DNA from: Microcoleus sp036704825
Lineage (GTDB): Bacteria; Cyanobacteriota; Cyanobacteriia; Cyanobacteriales; Microcoleaceae
Direction of reading: 5' to 3'
Assembly: GCA_036704825.1 (NCBI GenBank)
Contig: JAUBSN010000006.1
Coordinates: forward strand, 71,965 to 135,964
Length of the DNA: 64,000 nucleotides
In this document: piece by piece, positions 44,901 to 53,159 of the stretch
Numbering within the stretch: the first letter of the stretch is position 1
Layout of the letters: each line of letters starts with the position of its first letter
Notes under the pieces: generated by a model
Database searches by the model: none
Seen by the model: only the letters and a program-made list of their open reading frames with translations
What the model was told of the DNA's origin: nothing
Translations under genes and position numbers: made by a program

Positions 44901-46621
44901 TATTCAACATTGATGCTTTGCTTTGTTTTTAGAGCTTGTTTGATGGCATTTAATACTAAATCTGCAGCAGGTTCCGGCAAGACTTCGCGGACGGTTTTGT
45001 TAATCATTTCGCTGGGAGGTTTCACCAAATTTGTTGATGCTGTCGGGGCGATTTTGATGCAGCGCCCTTCTGCATTTTTCACTAAAACTGTGTCAGTCAT
45101 GGCAGCAAAAATCGCCCGCAATTCTGTTTCCGATTCTTGCAGAGCTTGCTCGGCGCAGATGCGGGTGCGAATTTCTGCTTGCAGCAGTTTATTTTGCCGG
45201 TCGAGCTGCTGAATTCGGTTTTTTTCTCGATCGATCAGTTTAGCTTGAGCCATAGCGATACCTACTTGAGCCGCCACAGCTTCTAATAAGTCGATTTCCT
45301 CGGAAGTCCATTCCCGGTAACGATCGCACTGGTGCAAACCGATAGCGCCGTTTGCCCTGCCTTGATAGGAAGTGCGAATTGCCAGCATCGATTTTAACCC
45401 AATCTTCTGGCAAATAGGTTGAACAGCTTTCAACAGAGGGTCTGAATAAACATTGTTGGAGGCGATCGCCCGATCTTGTATCATCATTTGTATGACGTGA
45501 GGATTGCCCCAAATTGGAACAGGTACGTTCCGAATAGATTCGCACCCGGGTTCTAGATACTCTCCCGCAAGAGGAATATTGACTTGGGGGGTAGTAACGT
45601 AAGTATGAATCAAACAGCGATTGACGCAGAATGCCAGACCGATTTGAGTTGCAGCTATTTGAAATATTTGTTCTGGCTGCAAGCTCGATCGAATTTCTTG
45701 AGTTATTTTTGCAATCAGCAATTCTCGCTGAACTTGCCGTTCTAAAGCAGCTTTAGCTCCAGCCATTTCTATTTCTGCGTGCTTGCGATCGCTGATATCA
45801 AAAAGTACGCCATACCAAACAATATCGCCATTATCGCGCATTTCTGGCCGAGAATTAGATTGCAGCCATTTTAGTTTACCCGACGGTGTAATAATCCGCC
45901 ATTCACAGGCAAAAGGTTCTAAACTTTGGGCGCTAGTAGTAATTTGTTTGACTAGATATTGTTGGTCATCTGGATGATGTTGATCGAAGCACAAGTAGGG
46001 ATTATTTAATATTTCCTCACTTTCTAATTCGTAAACCTCTCGACAAGCATAACTAATATATTCAAATTTGAAAATTCCATCGGGCTGCTTTATAAATTGA
46101 TAAAGAACTCCCGGTATATTGACCGCCAATTTCTGCAACCGCGCTTTGCTTTCCCGGAGCGATTGTTCTGTTCGCTTGCGAAATTCTACCTCTTGTTGCA
46201 GTTGGGCATTCTGCTGTTTTAATTGTTTTGATAGCTGTTGTATAGTCAATTGACTTTCGATCCGCACTAAAACTTCTTCTACTTGAAAAGGCTTAGTAAT
46301 GTAGTCAACACCCCCGACTTCAAAAGCTTTTACTTTGTGAGAACTTTCATCAAAAATACTCAAAAAAATGACCGGAATTTCCCTGGTTTTCTCATTGGAT
46401 TTAAGTCTTGCACAGACTTCATATCCGTTCATTTTTGGCATGGCAATATCTAGCAAAATCAAGTCTGGGAGAACTTTTAAATTAGCATTAACCGCCATTT
46501 CTCCCGAAATCGCCCGCTGAACTTTATACCCTTCTTTCGTCAATATGTTTGATATAAACCGCAGGTTTTCGGGCCGATCGTCAATAATTAAAATGTGAAT
46601 TTTTTCTTTGTTAAATAGCAT
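41921..46621 (-). CDS. Hybrid sensor histidine kinase with two receivers, PAS and GAF domains
   Basis: This is a multi-sensor hybrid kinase of about 1566 residues. Order: N-terminal receiver (about 8-130, ILIIDDRPENLRFISNIL), PAS (about 165-280), GAF (about 325-475), three PAS/PAC domains (about 490-865), second GAF (about 895-1060) and HisKA. The HisKA motif is ASMSHELRTPLNAILGF, with His near 1100. A HATPase domain (about 1205-1320, FEISDTGPGISPLE, GTGLGLPIS) and a second receiver (about 1354-1475, LIVEDVAENRQLLLKLL) follow. A C-terminal tail of about 90 residues has no phosphotransfer histidine visible. I chose the ATG at 46621 (MLFNKEKIHIL). The frame extends to 46669, but those 16 residues are unlike a receiver. 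The receiver-cyclase gene overlaps its end. Confidence 0.92.
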   Translation of the reverse strand: MLFNKEKIHILIIDDRPENLRFISNILTKEGYKVQRAISGEMAVNANLKVLPDLILLDIAMPKMNGYEVCARLKSNEKTREIPVIFLSIFDESSHKVKAFEVGGVDYITKPFQVEEVLVRIESQLTIQQLSKQLKQQNAQLQQEVEFRKRTEQSLRESKARLQKLAVNIPGVLYQFIKQPDGIFKFEYISYACREVYELESEEILNNPYLCFDQHHPDDQQYLVKQITTSAQSLEPFACEWRIITPSGKLKWLQSNSRPEMRDNGDIVWYGVLFDISDRKHAEIEMAGAKAALERQVQRELLIAKITQEIRSSLQPEQIFQIAATQIGLAFCVNRCLIHTYVTTPQVNIPLAGEYLEPGCESIRNVPVPIWGNPHVIQMMIQDRAIASNNVYSDPLLKAVQPICQKIGLKSMLAIRTSYQGRANGAIGLHQCDRYREWTSEEIDLLEAVAAQVGIAMAQAKLIDREKNRIQQLDRQNKLLQAEIRTRICAEQALQESETELRAIFAAMTDTVLVKNAEGRCIKIAPTASTNLVKPPSEMINKTVREVLPEPAADLVLNAIKQALKTKQSINVEYSFKVGEREVCLDAKVSPLTPDSVIIVARDISVRKQTESALRESQHFIQAIADSNPNLLYVYDVIEQRNVYTNRQISTMLGYTAEEIQDMGTAMMPILVHSDDLPKFFESIQKIDEAKDGEVIECQYRMKHKNGEWRWMHSWDTVFLRTADGKPKQILGTANDITDRKLAQEKLLASQQRISFLLQQTPIAVIELNLNLEIITWNPAAVAIFGYSEQEAIGRVASDLIVPESYHPQLSEIFNHDLNATSSGTTENLTKDGRIIICEWYNTQLIDDNGTAIGIALMAVDITERKQAEAELQESALRQRAIARIIERMRQTLEIREIFHATTRELRQTMKCDRVAIYRFNPDWSGEFVAESLDRKWVSFIQAQDADSHLTEGALDSELCLAQKLDSISPEVHDTYLQETQGGAYSRGKTYLCVPDIYKQGFDNCYIQLLEKFQAKSYIIVPIFSGKKLWGLLASYQNSAPRQWSEAEINVAVDVGTQLGVALQQAELLARTQRQSMELIKSKENAEVANRAKSQFLASMSHELRTPLNAILGFSQVMARNSSITEEQKEYIEIINRSGEHLLELINDVLSMSKIEAGQITINPSRFNLYNLLNSLKELLQLKANSKGLRLIFENADDLPQYIQTDEAKLRQVLINLVGNAIKFTQQGTVTLRVSSQSETDATEENKSQLYFEISDTGPGISPLELATLFKPFIQTETGRKSMQGTGLGLPISQQFVRIMGGEIAVKSQLGQGTTFSFNIWVNLVTESDEQEKSQIKQVIGLEAGQDTYRILIVEDVAENRQLLLKLLVPRGFEVREATNGQEAIALHSTWKPHLILMDMLMPVMDGYEATREIKKTLEGRETIIIALTASAFDEQRQIILSAGCNDLICKPFREEVLFEKIAHHLNLRYIYEKENLSTSFSTPTLLKSLTTEDLSVMPTDWVVELHRAALCVDDKRILELIEEIPETEANLANTLTDLVDNFRIDIIIDLTQLYYDERPSITSDS

Positions 46622-46812
46622 TTTTTCTCTGATTAATTGTGATTTTTTTAGTGCTAAGCTGTTGTGCATTTAAATTGTATATTTCGAGTCCCGATCGAAA
46701 ATCGTCAAATCCTCTCCCCCGATCCCCTTCTCCCCCTCTCCCTCTCTAATACCATAGGCAATCTAGATGCAACACAGCTTAGATGCAGATTGATGATTTA
46801 ATAAATTTAGCG

Positions 46813-48228
46813 GGTTCTACCGAACCTAGTATGTAAAACTAACTAGCAAAATGCCAATGTAAGAAGCTCCTAAGAATAAAGTTGTCAAAATTTCTAAACC
46901 CATAGCCTTTTCTTTTGATGAGCTTTAATTTGTTATTAATTCCTTCCACAACTCCTTGAGTAGTCCTCCGATCAAAATACGCAATAATTTCTCCAATCCA
47001 CCTAATAATTGTCCCACAGCTTTTGGGGAAAACGGAAATTGCCTCTTTTAACCAATCACTTAAACTCAATAATCCTTCTACCCAATCTTTTGGGGCTTCA
47101 AAAAATTGTCTAAACTCTTCTTTCATTTGATGCATTTTTTGTAATGTAGGAGCAACTTTTTTGAGTGATTCTAACTGCTCTTTTTCGAGGTCAGTGAGAT
47201 CCTCTTCATTTTTTAGTAAGACATATTTACTTTTTTTTATTCCGGAGAGTAGTCGATCTTTTTCCGAGTTATTTTTTAAGGCAACGGCTGCTTTCTTAAT
47301 CTTTTTTCTAGCTCCATCTAATTCTTCATTTACTTGCTTCATAACATGAAATCTATCGGCCACAACTTCTGCTTGTGGCATTAAAGCTTCTGAGACATTT
47401 TTATAAGGTTTCCACATATCTATACTGCAGGCTTCTATTTTGTCTAAAACCTCTTCTCCCCAGGCTTCTAGGTATTTTTGTATTTCCACTTGAGTTCGAT
47501 TTTTGACCATTCCTACTATAATTTTTTTATCGATATCTACTAAAACTACACAATAATTTTTCTGTCCTTTTACTACAGCAATTTCATCAATTCCTAGCCT
47601 TTTTAATCCTGATGGTTTTTGTCCGAGCAATTCCTTTCCCCATTCTTTTAACATGGTTTCTATTTCTTGTTCGCTGACTCCATTCCTTTGAGCCACATTT
47701 TTAAGATCGCTTTCTAATAATTCTGACAAAATCTTTTTTTTCAACCTCTCTGTATAGGTTCTAGTTTTTTTAACAAATTCTAAGTCTTCACTAAATTTTT
47801 TTGGGCAACCTTCACACCTCATCTGACGGCGATTTACTTGTAAATATACTTTTTGCTCTCCAAACGGCAAATCCCTCACTACATAATAATGATTTTGATG
47901 GAGTTTATCAGTTTTCTGACCACAGTCGGGACAAATGGCTTTTTTGTTGTTATTATCTAAGTAAATCGTGATTCCTATATTTTCAATAATCTGATAACTT
48001 TTGACTGTCACTCCCTCAATATTAAGGAGTTTCGTCATTAGATGAAGTTGAGGATTGGAAGCCATAGGTATAATTTTTATCTTAATTTCTCTACAATCTA
48101 ACTTTATTATACTACAAAAAGCCCTGTAAGTCAGTATATAACTGCTTTCCCAGCGCCTAATGTTTATATTTTATAGTTAATTTTTATAAAAATTATTAAC
48201 TTTTTTACATACTAGGTTCGGTAGAGCC
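46813..48228 (-). mobile_element. Insertion sequence of the ISL3 family, complete
   Basis: A 1416-bp element is bounded by inverted repeats of about 26 bp. The left end starts GGTTCTACCGAACCTAGTAT at 46813; the right end, read inward, starts GGCTCTACCGAACCTAGTAT at 48228. One mismatch is visible. The 8-bp direct duplication ATTTAGCG flanks it exactly (46805-46812 and 48229-48236), the target-site length known for ISL3. It encodes one full-length transposase. The intact frame, ends and duplication mean a recent insertion. It is much more AT-rich than its surroundings. Confidence 0.93.
46839..48065 (-). CDS. ISL3 family transposase
   Basis: The 408-residue transposase has an N-terminal zinc-finger pair (CPDCG at about 40-44 and CEGCPKKF at about 82-89), as in ISL3 proteins. 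A helix-turn-helix region follows, then the DDE catalytic domain: LGIDEIAV, SIDMWKPYKNVSEALMPQAEVVADRFHVMKQ and the C-terminal EGINNKLKLIKRKGYGFRNFDNF with the glutamate. No frameshift or internal stop is present. It reads on the minus strand, toward the hybrid kinase gene. The stop codon is 26 bp from the left end of the element. Confidence 0.95.
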   Translation of the reverse strand: MASNPQLHLMTKLLNIEGVTVKSYQIIENIGITIYLDNNNKKAICPDCGQKTDKLHQNHYYVVRDLPFGEQKVYLQVNRRQMRCEGCPKKFSEDLEFVKKTRTYTERLKKKILSELLESDLKNVAQRNGVSEQEIETMLKEWGKELLGQKPSGLKRLGIDEIAVVKGQKNYCVVLVDIDKKIIVGMVKNRTQVEIQKYLEAWGEEVLDKIEACSIDMWKPYKNVSEALMPQAEVVADRFHVMKQVNEELDGARKKIKKAAVALKNNSEKDRLLSGIKKSKYVLLKNEEDLTDLEKEQLESLKKVAPTLQKMHQMKEEFRQFFEAPKDWVEGLLSLSDWLKEAISVFPKSCGTIIRWIGEIIAYFDRRTTQGVVEGINNKLKLIKRKGYGFRNFDNFILRSFLHWHFAS

Positions 48229-49006
48229 ATTTAGCGATTCCTTCCATCATCATTATTTATTAAAAGTTTTAAACCTCAGAAAACACAAAATTAATTTGAG
48301 AGATTACCCATCAACTAATACCATTTTTCCAAAATCCTGCAACAGCAGTCTTCGGGTGCGTCGCACGAAAACAATTCGCGATCATTTCACGCCAGATATC
48401 TCGTGCGACGCACCTTACACATTGGGGAGAAAAAGCAAACTCAACAATTTTATTGTAGCAAGCTTTTTTCTAAATGGTATAACACACCTTCTATTTTTTA
48501 AACTTATTGGTGGATTCTCTTAAGTTTTCCACTTAACTTAACCGTATTTAACCATATGTTATTGCCCAAACTAATTCCCTTATTTTATCTCCAAATTAAG
48601 TTTGCATATGAACAATCATCGCTTAGATACTACCCACCAACGCCAGCGGTTTTTTTAACTTTGTTTAAGGGCTGCAATCAAGTATTTTCGTACAACCCGG
48701 TTGATGCGTCTAGGACAGTTTTTTGCTTGACTTTTGCATTAATTAAAAGTCTCAGGATGATCGCGCAAGTTTCTTGACGTTCAGCAGCCACATTCAAAGG
48801 GTTTTAGCCGAGATACACACCGGGACGTAGCGCGAGGCGAAGAAACTGATTTTTTTACTATTGTCGCTGCCACAAAGTATGGCTATGAAAAACCTCGGTT
48901 GCGACGCACCCACCCATCACTCTTAAGATATTTATAGGTAACTAAGAGTATAGCTCGCTCATCTCGCACCCAAAGCATACCGTATACACTATTTTATCGG
49001 TCTTTT
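48229..49006. other. Long intergenic region containing a MITE-like element
   Basis: After the insertion sequence there are about 770 bp without a supportable gene. The 48318-48480 inverted-repeat element occupies part. The rest, up to 49006, has no repeat or hairpin I can support. Short GACGCACC traces near 48903 may be remnants of the GGTGCGTC element type. Confidence 0.5.
48318..48480. mobile_element. MITE-like element, ATACCATTT ends with GGTGCGTCGCACGA inner stem
   Basis: The outer arms ATACCATTT (48318-48326) and AAATGGTAT (48472-48480) are perfect inverted repeats. Inside, GGTGCGTCGCACGA (48355-48368) pairs perfectly with 48401-48414. The ~163-bp unit has no coding capacity. The inner GGTGCGTC core is shared with the small element at 13753-13812. 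Confidence 0.65.
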
Positions 49007-49516
49007 CTAGGCCAGCAATTCCTTAAGTTTAGCAAAATTTTCCTTGCTAAAGTAAATTTTAATTTCTAGTTCTTGGTCAGATTCCCACAGCAGCAGCATA
49101 TTATCTTCGCCCAAGGCGACTTCGGGATTGTTTAATTCAAGTGTTTGATATTTAACTTCGGGAATTCCTACCCGAATTACCAGTTCCGATTCCAACTGAG
49201 GATAGATGTACAATTGCTGTTGCAAATTGTCAAGTTCTAATTTGTCAACAGTGTTGTTACGCTGGACAGGAGAATTGGGTGTGTACCAATAGAGAGTTTG
49301 CTCCCGAATTTCGGGATTGACTATCACAAATGTTTCGTCAAAACGCTGTGGTTGCCAGTGAATTTCGCTCAGACCGCCGATTTGCGGAATCAGTCGCTCT
49401 ACCCAGCTAATTTCTTTGCCGTTGAGGTTTCCCCACCACTGACTGATATTATCGAGATTGTCAGCATTTTCGGGGTTGCTGCTGCCGGACTGCCAGACTG
49501 TTTTTAGTTGTTGCAT
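49007..49516 (-). CDS. Unrecognised cytosolic protein
   Basis: I do not recognise this 169-residue protein. From ATG 49516 it reads MQQLKTVWQSGSS; an upstream TTG three codons earlier is possible but less likely. It is rich in Glu, Gln, Leu and Asn, with no signal peptide or membrane segment. Alternating hydrophobic strands (QTLYWYTPNS, QLYIYPQLESELVIRVGIPEVKYQTLEL, NMLLLWESDQELEIKIYF) suggest a beta-rich fold. A final helix NFAKLKELLA follows. It is divergent from the histone-deacetylase-like gene, with 81 bp between the starts, so the two may share a regulatory region. Confidence 0.6.
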   Translation of the reverse strand: MQQLKTVWQSGSSNPENADNLDNISQWWGNLNGKEISWVERLIPQIGGLSEIHWQPQRFDETFVIVNPEIREQTLYWYTPNSPVQRNNTVDKLELDNLQQQLYIYPQLESELVIRVGIPEVKYQTLELNNPEVALGEDNMLLLWESDQELEIKIYFSKENFAKLKELLA

Positions 49517-49597
49517 ACAATACAAGTTCTCCAGCGAATTTAAATTTGAGATTGCAGGCGTTCAAATTGGAGATTCATTCGTTATACAATAATTTTA

Positions 49598-50515
49598 ATG
49601 GACTTACCAATTATTTACCACGAAGATTACGTTGCACCCCTGCCACCGGATCACCGCTTCCCGATGGCCAAGTTTCGGATGCTTTACCAGATGCTGCTCG
49701 CGGATGGGGTAGCAGATAAATCGCAATTTCACGCTCCCGAACTTCCCCCTCAAGAATGGATTGAATTAGTCCACGACCACTGCTACGTTCAAGCTTACTG
49801 CAACGGGACGCTCGATAAAAAAGCTCAGCGGCGAATTGGTCTGCCTTGGAGTCGGGCTCTTGCTAATCGCACTTGCACTGCAGTGGCAGGAACTGTACTA
49901 ACTGCCAAGCTCGCTTTAGAATGCGGTTTGGCTTGCAATACTGCGGGCGGAACTCATCACGCATTCCCTGCTTTTGGGTCTGGTTTTTGTATTTTTAATG
50001 ATTTGGCGATCGCCTCTCGCGTATTGCAAAAAAAAGGTTTAGTTCGCAAAGTTTTAATTGTCGATTTAGATGTCCACCAAGGAGACGGAACCGCCGTAAT
50101 TTTCCAAGATGACAGTAGCGTTTTTACTTTCTCGATGCACTGCGAAGTCAATTTTCCCGGCACTAAACAAAAGGGCGATTTAGATGTACCTTTGCCTGTC
50201 GGTATGGAGGACGACGAATATTTACAAACCTTGGATAAGTTTTTACCAGATTTGCTCTCAACTGTCAAGCCAGATTTAGTTTTGTACGATGCTGGAGTAG
50301 ACCCTCATCAGGGCGACAAACTGGGAAAATTAGCTTTAACTGATACGGGCTTATTTCGCCGGGAAATGCAAGTTTTGATGGCGTGTTTGGCTGGCGGCTA
50401 TCCCGTTGCCTGCGTGATTGGGGGCGGCTATTCCGATGACGCTAAGGGGTTAGTTTACCGGCATTCGCTGCTGCACAGAGCCGCCAGTCAAGCCTACAGG
50501 CACTATCGACTTTGA
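49598..50515 (+). CDS. Histone deacetylase-like amidohydrolase
   Basis: The 305-residue product belongs to the arginase/deacetylase superfamily that contains histone deacetylases, acetoin-utilisation AcuC and acetylpolyamine amidohydrolases. The active site is intact: tandem His in NTAGGTHHAFPAFGSGFCIFNDLAIA, zinc ligands Asp and His in VDLDVHQGDGTA, the second Asp in LYDAGVDPHQGD, and the catalytic Tyr in GGGYSDD. In bacteria the substrate may be acetyl-lysine, acetylpolyamine or another amide, and it cannot be decided here. It lies just before the polysaccharide island on the same strand, 143 bp from the first glycosyltransferase. A role there is speculative. Confidence 0.92.
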   Translation: MDLPIIYHEDYVAPLPPDHRFPMAKFRMLYQMLLADGVADKSQFHAPELPPQEWIELVHDHCYVQAYCNGTLDKKAQRRIGLPWSRALANRTCTAVAGTVLTAKLALECGLACNTAGGTHHAFPAFGSGFCIFNDLAIASRVLQKKGLVRKVLIVDLDVHQGDGTAVIFQDDSSVFTFSMHCEVNFPGTKQKGDLDVPLPVGMEDDEYLQTLDKFLPDLLSTVKPDLVLYDAGVDPHQGDKLGKLALTDTGLFRREMQVLMACLAGGYPVACVIGGGYSDDAKGLVYRHSLLHRAASQAYRHYRL

Positions 50516-50657
50516 TCCAGAGCGGCGATACTTGCGAAATATGGCGGAAAAAACAGTTTCCCTCACCCAAACAAATAAAAATACTATTAGCGATCGCTCC
50601 AGCTTGCCAGATAGGTACAACTTGAGCTAAAAAGTTGTTAAACAAACAACGCTACTT

Positions 50658-51668
50658 ATGTCGAAGGCCAGCGAGTCCAATCACCCCTATCCACTGCTGG
50701 TTGTCATTGTTAACTACCGAACCTCTAGTTTGACAATTGACTGCTTGCGCTCTCTAGTTAGCGAAGTTCAATCGCTGCCCGGTATGCGAGTTGTAGTTGG
50801 CGACAATGCTTCAGGCGATCGCTCCGTCGAAGAAATTAGTAGTGCGATCGCCTCTGAAGGCTGGAATGAATGGGCATCCTTCGTTCCTCTAGACCGCAAC
50901 GGCGGATTTGCCTTCGGAAACAACGCCCTGATCCGTCCCGCCCTCCAATCCCCCAATCCTCCCCCTTACTTCCTGCTGCTCAACCCAGACACCATTGTTC
51001 GCCCCGGTGCCTTAAAAGCCCTCGTCGATTTCATGGACACTCATCCCGAAGCCGGCATCGCAGGCAGTCGCTTGGAAGACCCCGACGGCACCCCCCAGGA
51101 GTCAGCTTTTCGGTTTCACAACATCTTGACGGAACTCGATTTTGGTTGGCGGACAGGCTTTATATCCAAATTATTAGCCAACTGGGCCGCAGCGCCTCCC
51201 ATTTCCCAAGAAACCTGTCAAACTGATTGGGTAGCTGGAGCCAGCATGATCGTCCGTCGCGAAGTATTTGAAAAGATTGGCTTGATGGATGAAGCTTATT
51301 TCATGTACTGCGAAGAAATGGACTTTTGTCTGCAAGCGAACAAAGCTGGCTGGAGTTGCTGGTACGTACCCGAAAGTCGCGTCGTGCACTTAGTCGGCCA
51401 AAGCTCAGGCGTCACTGACACCAAAAAGCCCGCTAAGCGCCTGCCTACCTATTGGTTTGATTCCCGGCGCAGGTACTTTATCAAAAACTACGGCTTGGTT
51501 TACACAGCATTAACTGATATATCCTGGGCTTCGGGTTTTGCAGCCTGGAGGGTGCGCCGCGTACTTCAAGGCAAACCAGATGGCGATCCACCACAGTTAC
51601 TGAAGGATTTTGTATTAAATAGTGTATTTTTTAAGGGGGGTAAAATTGAAAAAGCCAAAAACTTTTAA
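50658..51668 (+). CDS. Glycosyltransferase family 2 (rhamnosyltransferase-like)
   Basis: The 336-residue product has a GT-A fold. The nucleotide-binding opening is LLVVIVNYRTSSLTIDCLRSL, followed by VVVGDNASGDRS. The DXD-type acidic site is FLLLNPDTIV, and WVAGASMIVRREVFEKIGLMDEAYFMYCEEMDFCLQ contains the ED acceptor-site motif. This arrangement is that of WbbL-like rhamnosyl- and related transferases of surface polysaccharides. There are no membrane helices. It is the first gene of the carbohydrate island (50658-60144). The sugar and acceptor cannot be read from the sequence. Confidence 0.9.
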   Translation: MSKASESNHPYPLLVVIVNYRTSSLTIDCLRSLVSEVQSLPGMRVVVGDNASGDRSVEEISSAIASEGWNEWASFVPLDRNGGFAFGNNALIRPALQSPNPPPYFLLLNPDTIVRPGALKALVDFMDTHPEAGIAGSRLEDPDGTPQESAFRFHNILTELDFGWRTGFISKLLANWAAAPPISQETCQTDWVAGASMIVRREVFEKIGLMDEAYFMYCEEMDFCLQANKAGWSCWYVPESRVVHLVGQSSGVTDTKKPAKRLPTYWFDSRRRYFIKNYGLVYTALTDISWASGFAAWRVRRVLQGKPDGDPPQLLKDFVLNSVFFKGGKIEKAKNF

Positions 51669-51863
51669 AAGGAGTTGGTAAATCGGTCAAAGCCAACTAA
51701 ACCAGGTTAACCTAGGCAAGCCCAAGATTTTATGATGCAGCCGAGAAATTAGTATTCTCGATCGATAAAACCGGATTGCTCCTTCCTCAAAAACCTGAGA
51801 GACCCATTAATATCGTCGGCATCTAGCAATAGAGTAAACAAGAAATAGTGTGAATTAGAGCTT

Positions 51864-52442
51864 ATGGTAACTGAGCAAAACTTAATCACGAGTGAAAATG
51901 TAGAAGAACCCAGGCTGGGACTGTGGCAGCAAATTAAAGAAGACTGGATTGCTCACGGTCGAGATTGGACAAAACCGGGATTTCGGGCCGTAGCAGTGCA
52001 GCGTTTTGGCGTCTGGAGAATGCAGGTAGAACCGAAATTACTGCGAGCTCCTTTGAGCATTATTTATCGATCGCTCTACCGAAAAGTCCGCAATAGTTAC
52101 GGGATAGACTTGCCTTACACTGTGAAGCTCGGTCGTCGCGTGGTGATTGAACATCAAAACGCTATTATTATTCACGGATATTGTAAAATTGGCGACGACT
52201 GCATTATCCGGCAAGGTGTAACGTTGGGAAACCGCTATTTGGACAAACCGCTAGAATCCCCTCAATTGGGCGATCGGGTTAACGTCGGCGCTGGCGCGAA
52301 AATCCTTGGAAAAGTAAATCTGGGAGACGACGTAAACATCGGTGCCAATGCTGTAGTTTTATCAGACATTCCCGCAGGCAAAACAGCAGTAGGTATTCCT
52401 GCCAAGATTCTTCAATCTACCAAAAACCAGGAAAATGCTTAG
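51864..52442 (+). CDS. Serine O-acetyltransferase-like, left-handed beta-helix acetyltransferase (first of three)
   Basis: The 192-residue protein has a short helical N-terminal part (1-85) and a hexapeptide-repeat beta helix from about 87 (DLPYTVKLGRRVVIEHQNAIIIHGYCKIGDDCIIRQGVTLGN). The end is VGIPAKILQS. The CysE-like catalytic histidine is in IIHGYCKI and the acetyl-CoA loop is GAGAKILGKVNLGDDVNIGANAVV. Length is much shorter than CysE (about 270), and the N-terminal domain differs. In polysaccharide loci such proteins usually acetylate sugars, so sugar acetylation is more likely than cysteine synthesis. The stop overlaps the next start by 8 nt (52435-52442), so the two are translationally coupled. 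Confidence 0.87.
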   Translation: MVTEQNLITSENVEEPRLGLWQQIKEDWIAHGRDWTKPGFRAVAVQRFGVWRMQVEPKLLRAPLSIIYRSLYRKVRNSYGIDLPYTVKLGRRVVIEHQNAIIIHGYCKIGDDCIIRQGVTLGNRYLDKPLESPQLGDRVNVGAGAKILGKVNLGDDVNIGANAVVLSDIPAGKTAVGIPAKILQSTKNQENA

Positions 52443-53091
52443 ATCAACATTGCAAAAAATTATCCGCCATCTTGCCATGCGTTACGGCAAGTTCCCTGGT
52501 CTTTACGTCCAATTCTGTAACCCTTCTTCCAAAGAATACACAGAATTTCTCCGCCGCCACGGCAACTTGTACGCGATCGGCGAAAATTGCAGCATCTGGC
52601 CAAATACCGTCTTTGGAGATCCCGCCTACGTCCGCATCGGCAACAATGTTCACTTCTCATCTTGTACCCTGCTGGGCCACGACGGCTCGATCGCCATGCT
52701 TGACCGGGCTTACAACGTTAAACTAGAGGCCGTAGGCAAGATAGATATCCGCGACAACGTATTTATCGGCTTTAATGCGATCGTCCTTCGCAACGTCACC
52801 ATCGGCCCAAATGCGATCGTCGCCGCCGGCGCCGTCGTCACCAAAGATGTCGCCGAGGGCGATATAGTGGCCGGCGTCCCCGCCAGACCGATCGGCCGCG
52901 TCGAAGACTTAGTGAAAAAATTGCAAGCCGAAACTCAAAGCCTACCCTGGGCCGATTTGATTAACAGCCGCGAGGGCAGCTTCGACCCCGAAATTGAACC
53001 AGAGCTCGTAAAGTTACGAGTGTCGCACTTCTACGGCAACACATCAACTCCAACTGCGCCCCAATTCCAGCAACCTCCCTTGTCAAGTTAG
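52435..53091 (+). CDS. Left-handed beta-helix acyltransferase (second of three)
   Basis: The 218-residue product has a helical start (LQKIIRHLAMRYGKFPGLYVQFCNPSSKEYTEFLRRHG) and a beta helix with repeats such as IWPNTVFGDPAYVRIGNNVHFSSCTLLGHDGS. The second half is KIDIRDNVFIGFNAIVLRNVTIGPNAIVAAGAVVTKDVAEGDIVAGVPARPIGR, the maltose/galactoside-type acetyl-CoA site. From memory the layout resembles the HpsU-like acetyltransferases of cyanobacterial hormogonium polysaccharide loci, but I am not certain. Its start lies inside the previous gene's last codons. The Pro/Ser-rich tail is probably disordered. Confidence 0.85.
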   Translation: MLRSTLQKIIRHLAMRYGKFPGLYVQFCNPSSKEYTEFLRRHGNLYAIGENCSIWPNTVFGDPAYVRIGNNVHFSSCTLLGHDGSIAMLDRAYNVKLEAVGKIDIRDNVFIGFNAIVLRNVTIGPNAIVAAGAVVTKDVAEGDIVAGVPARPIGRVEDLVKKLQAETQSLPWADLINSREGSFDPEIEPELVKLRVSHFYGNTSTPTAPQFQQPPLSS

Positions 53092-53159
53092 AGATTATTC
53101 TTAAGATAAATCGCACAAATAGGCACAATTTTCTACATCATCAAAACACTGCACAAACA

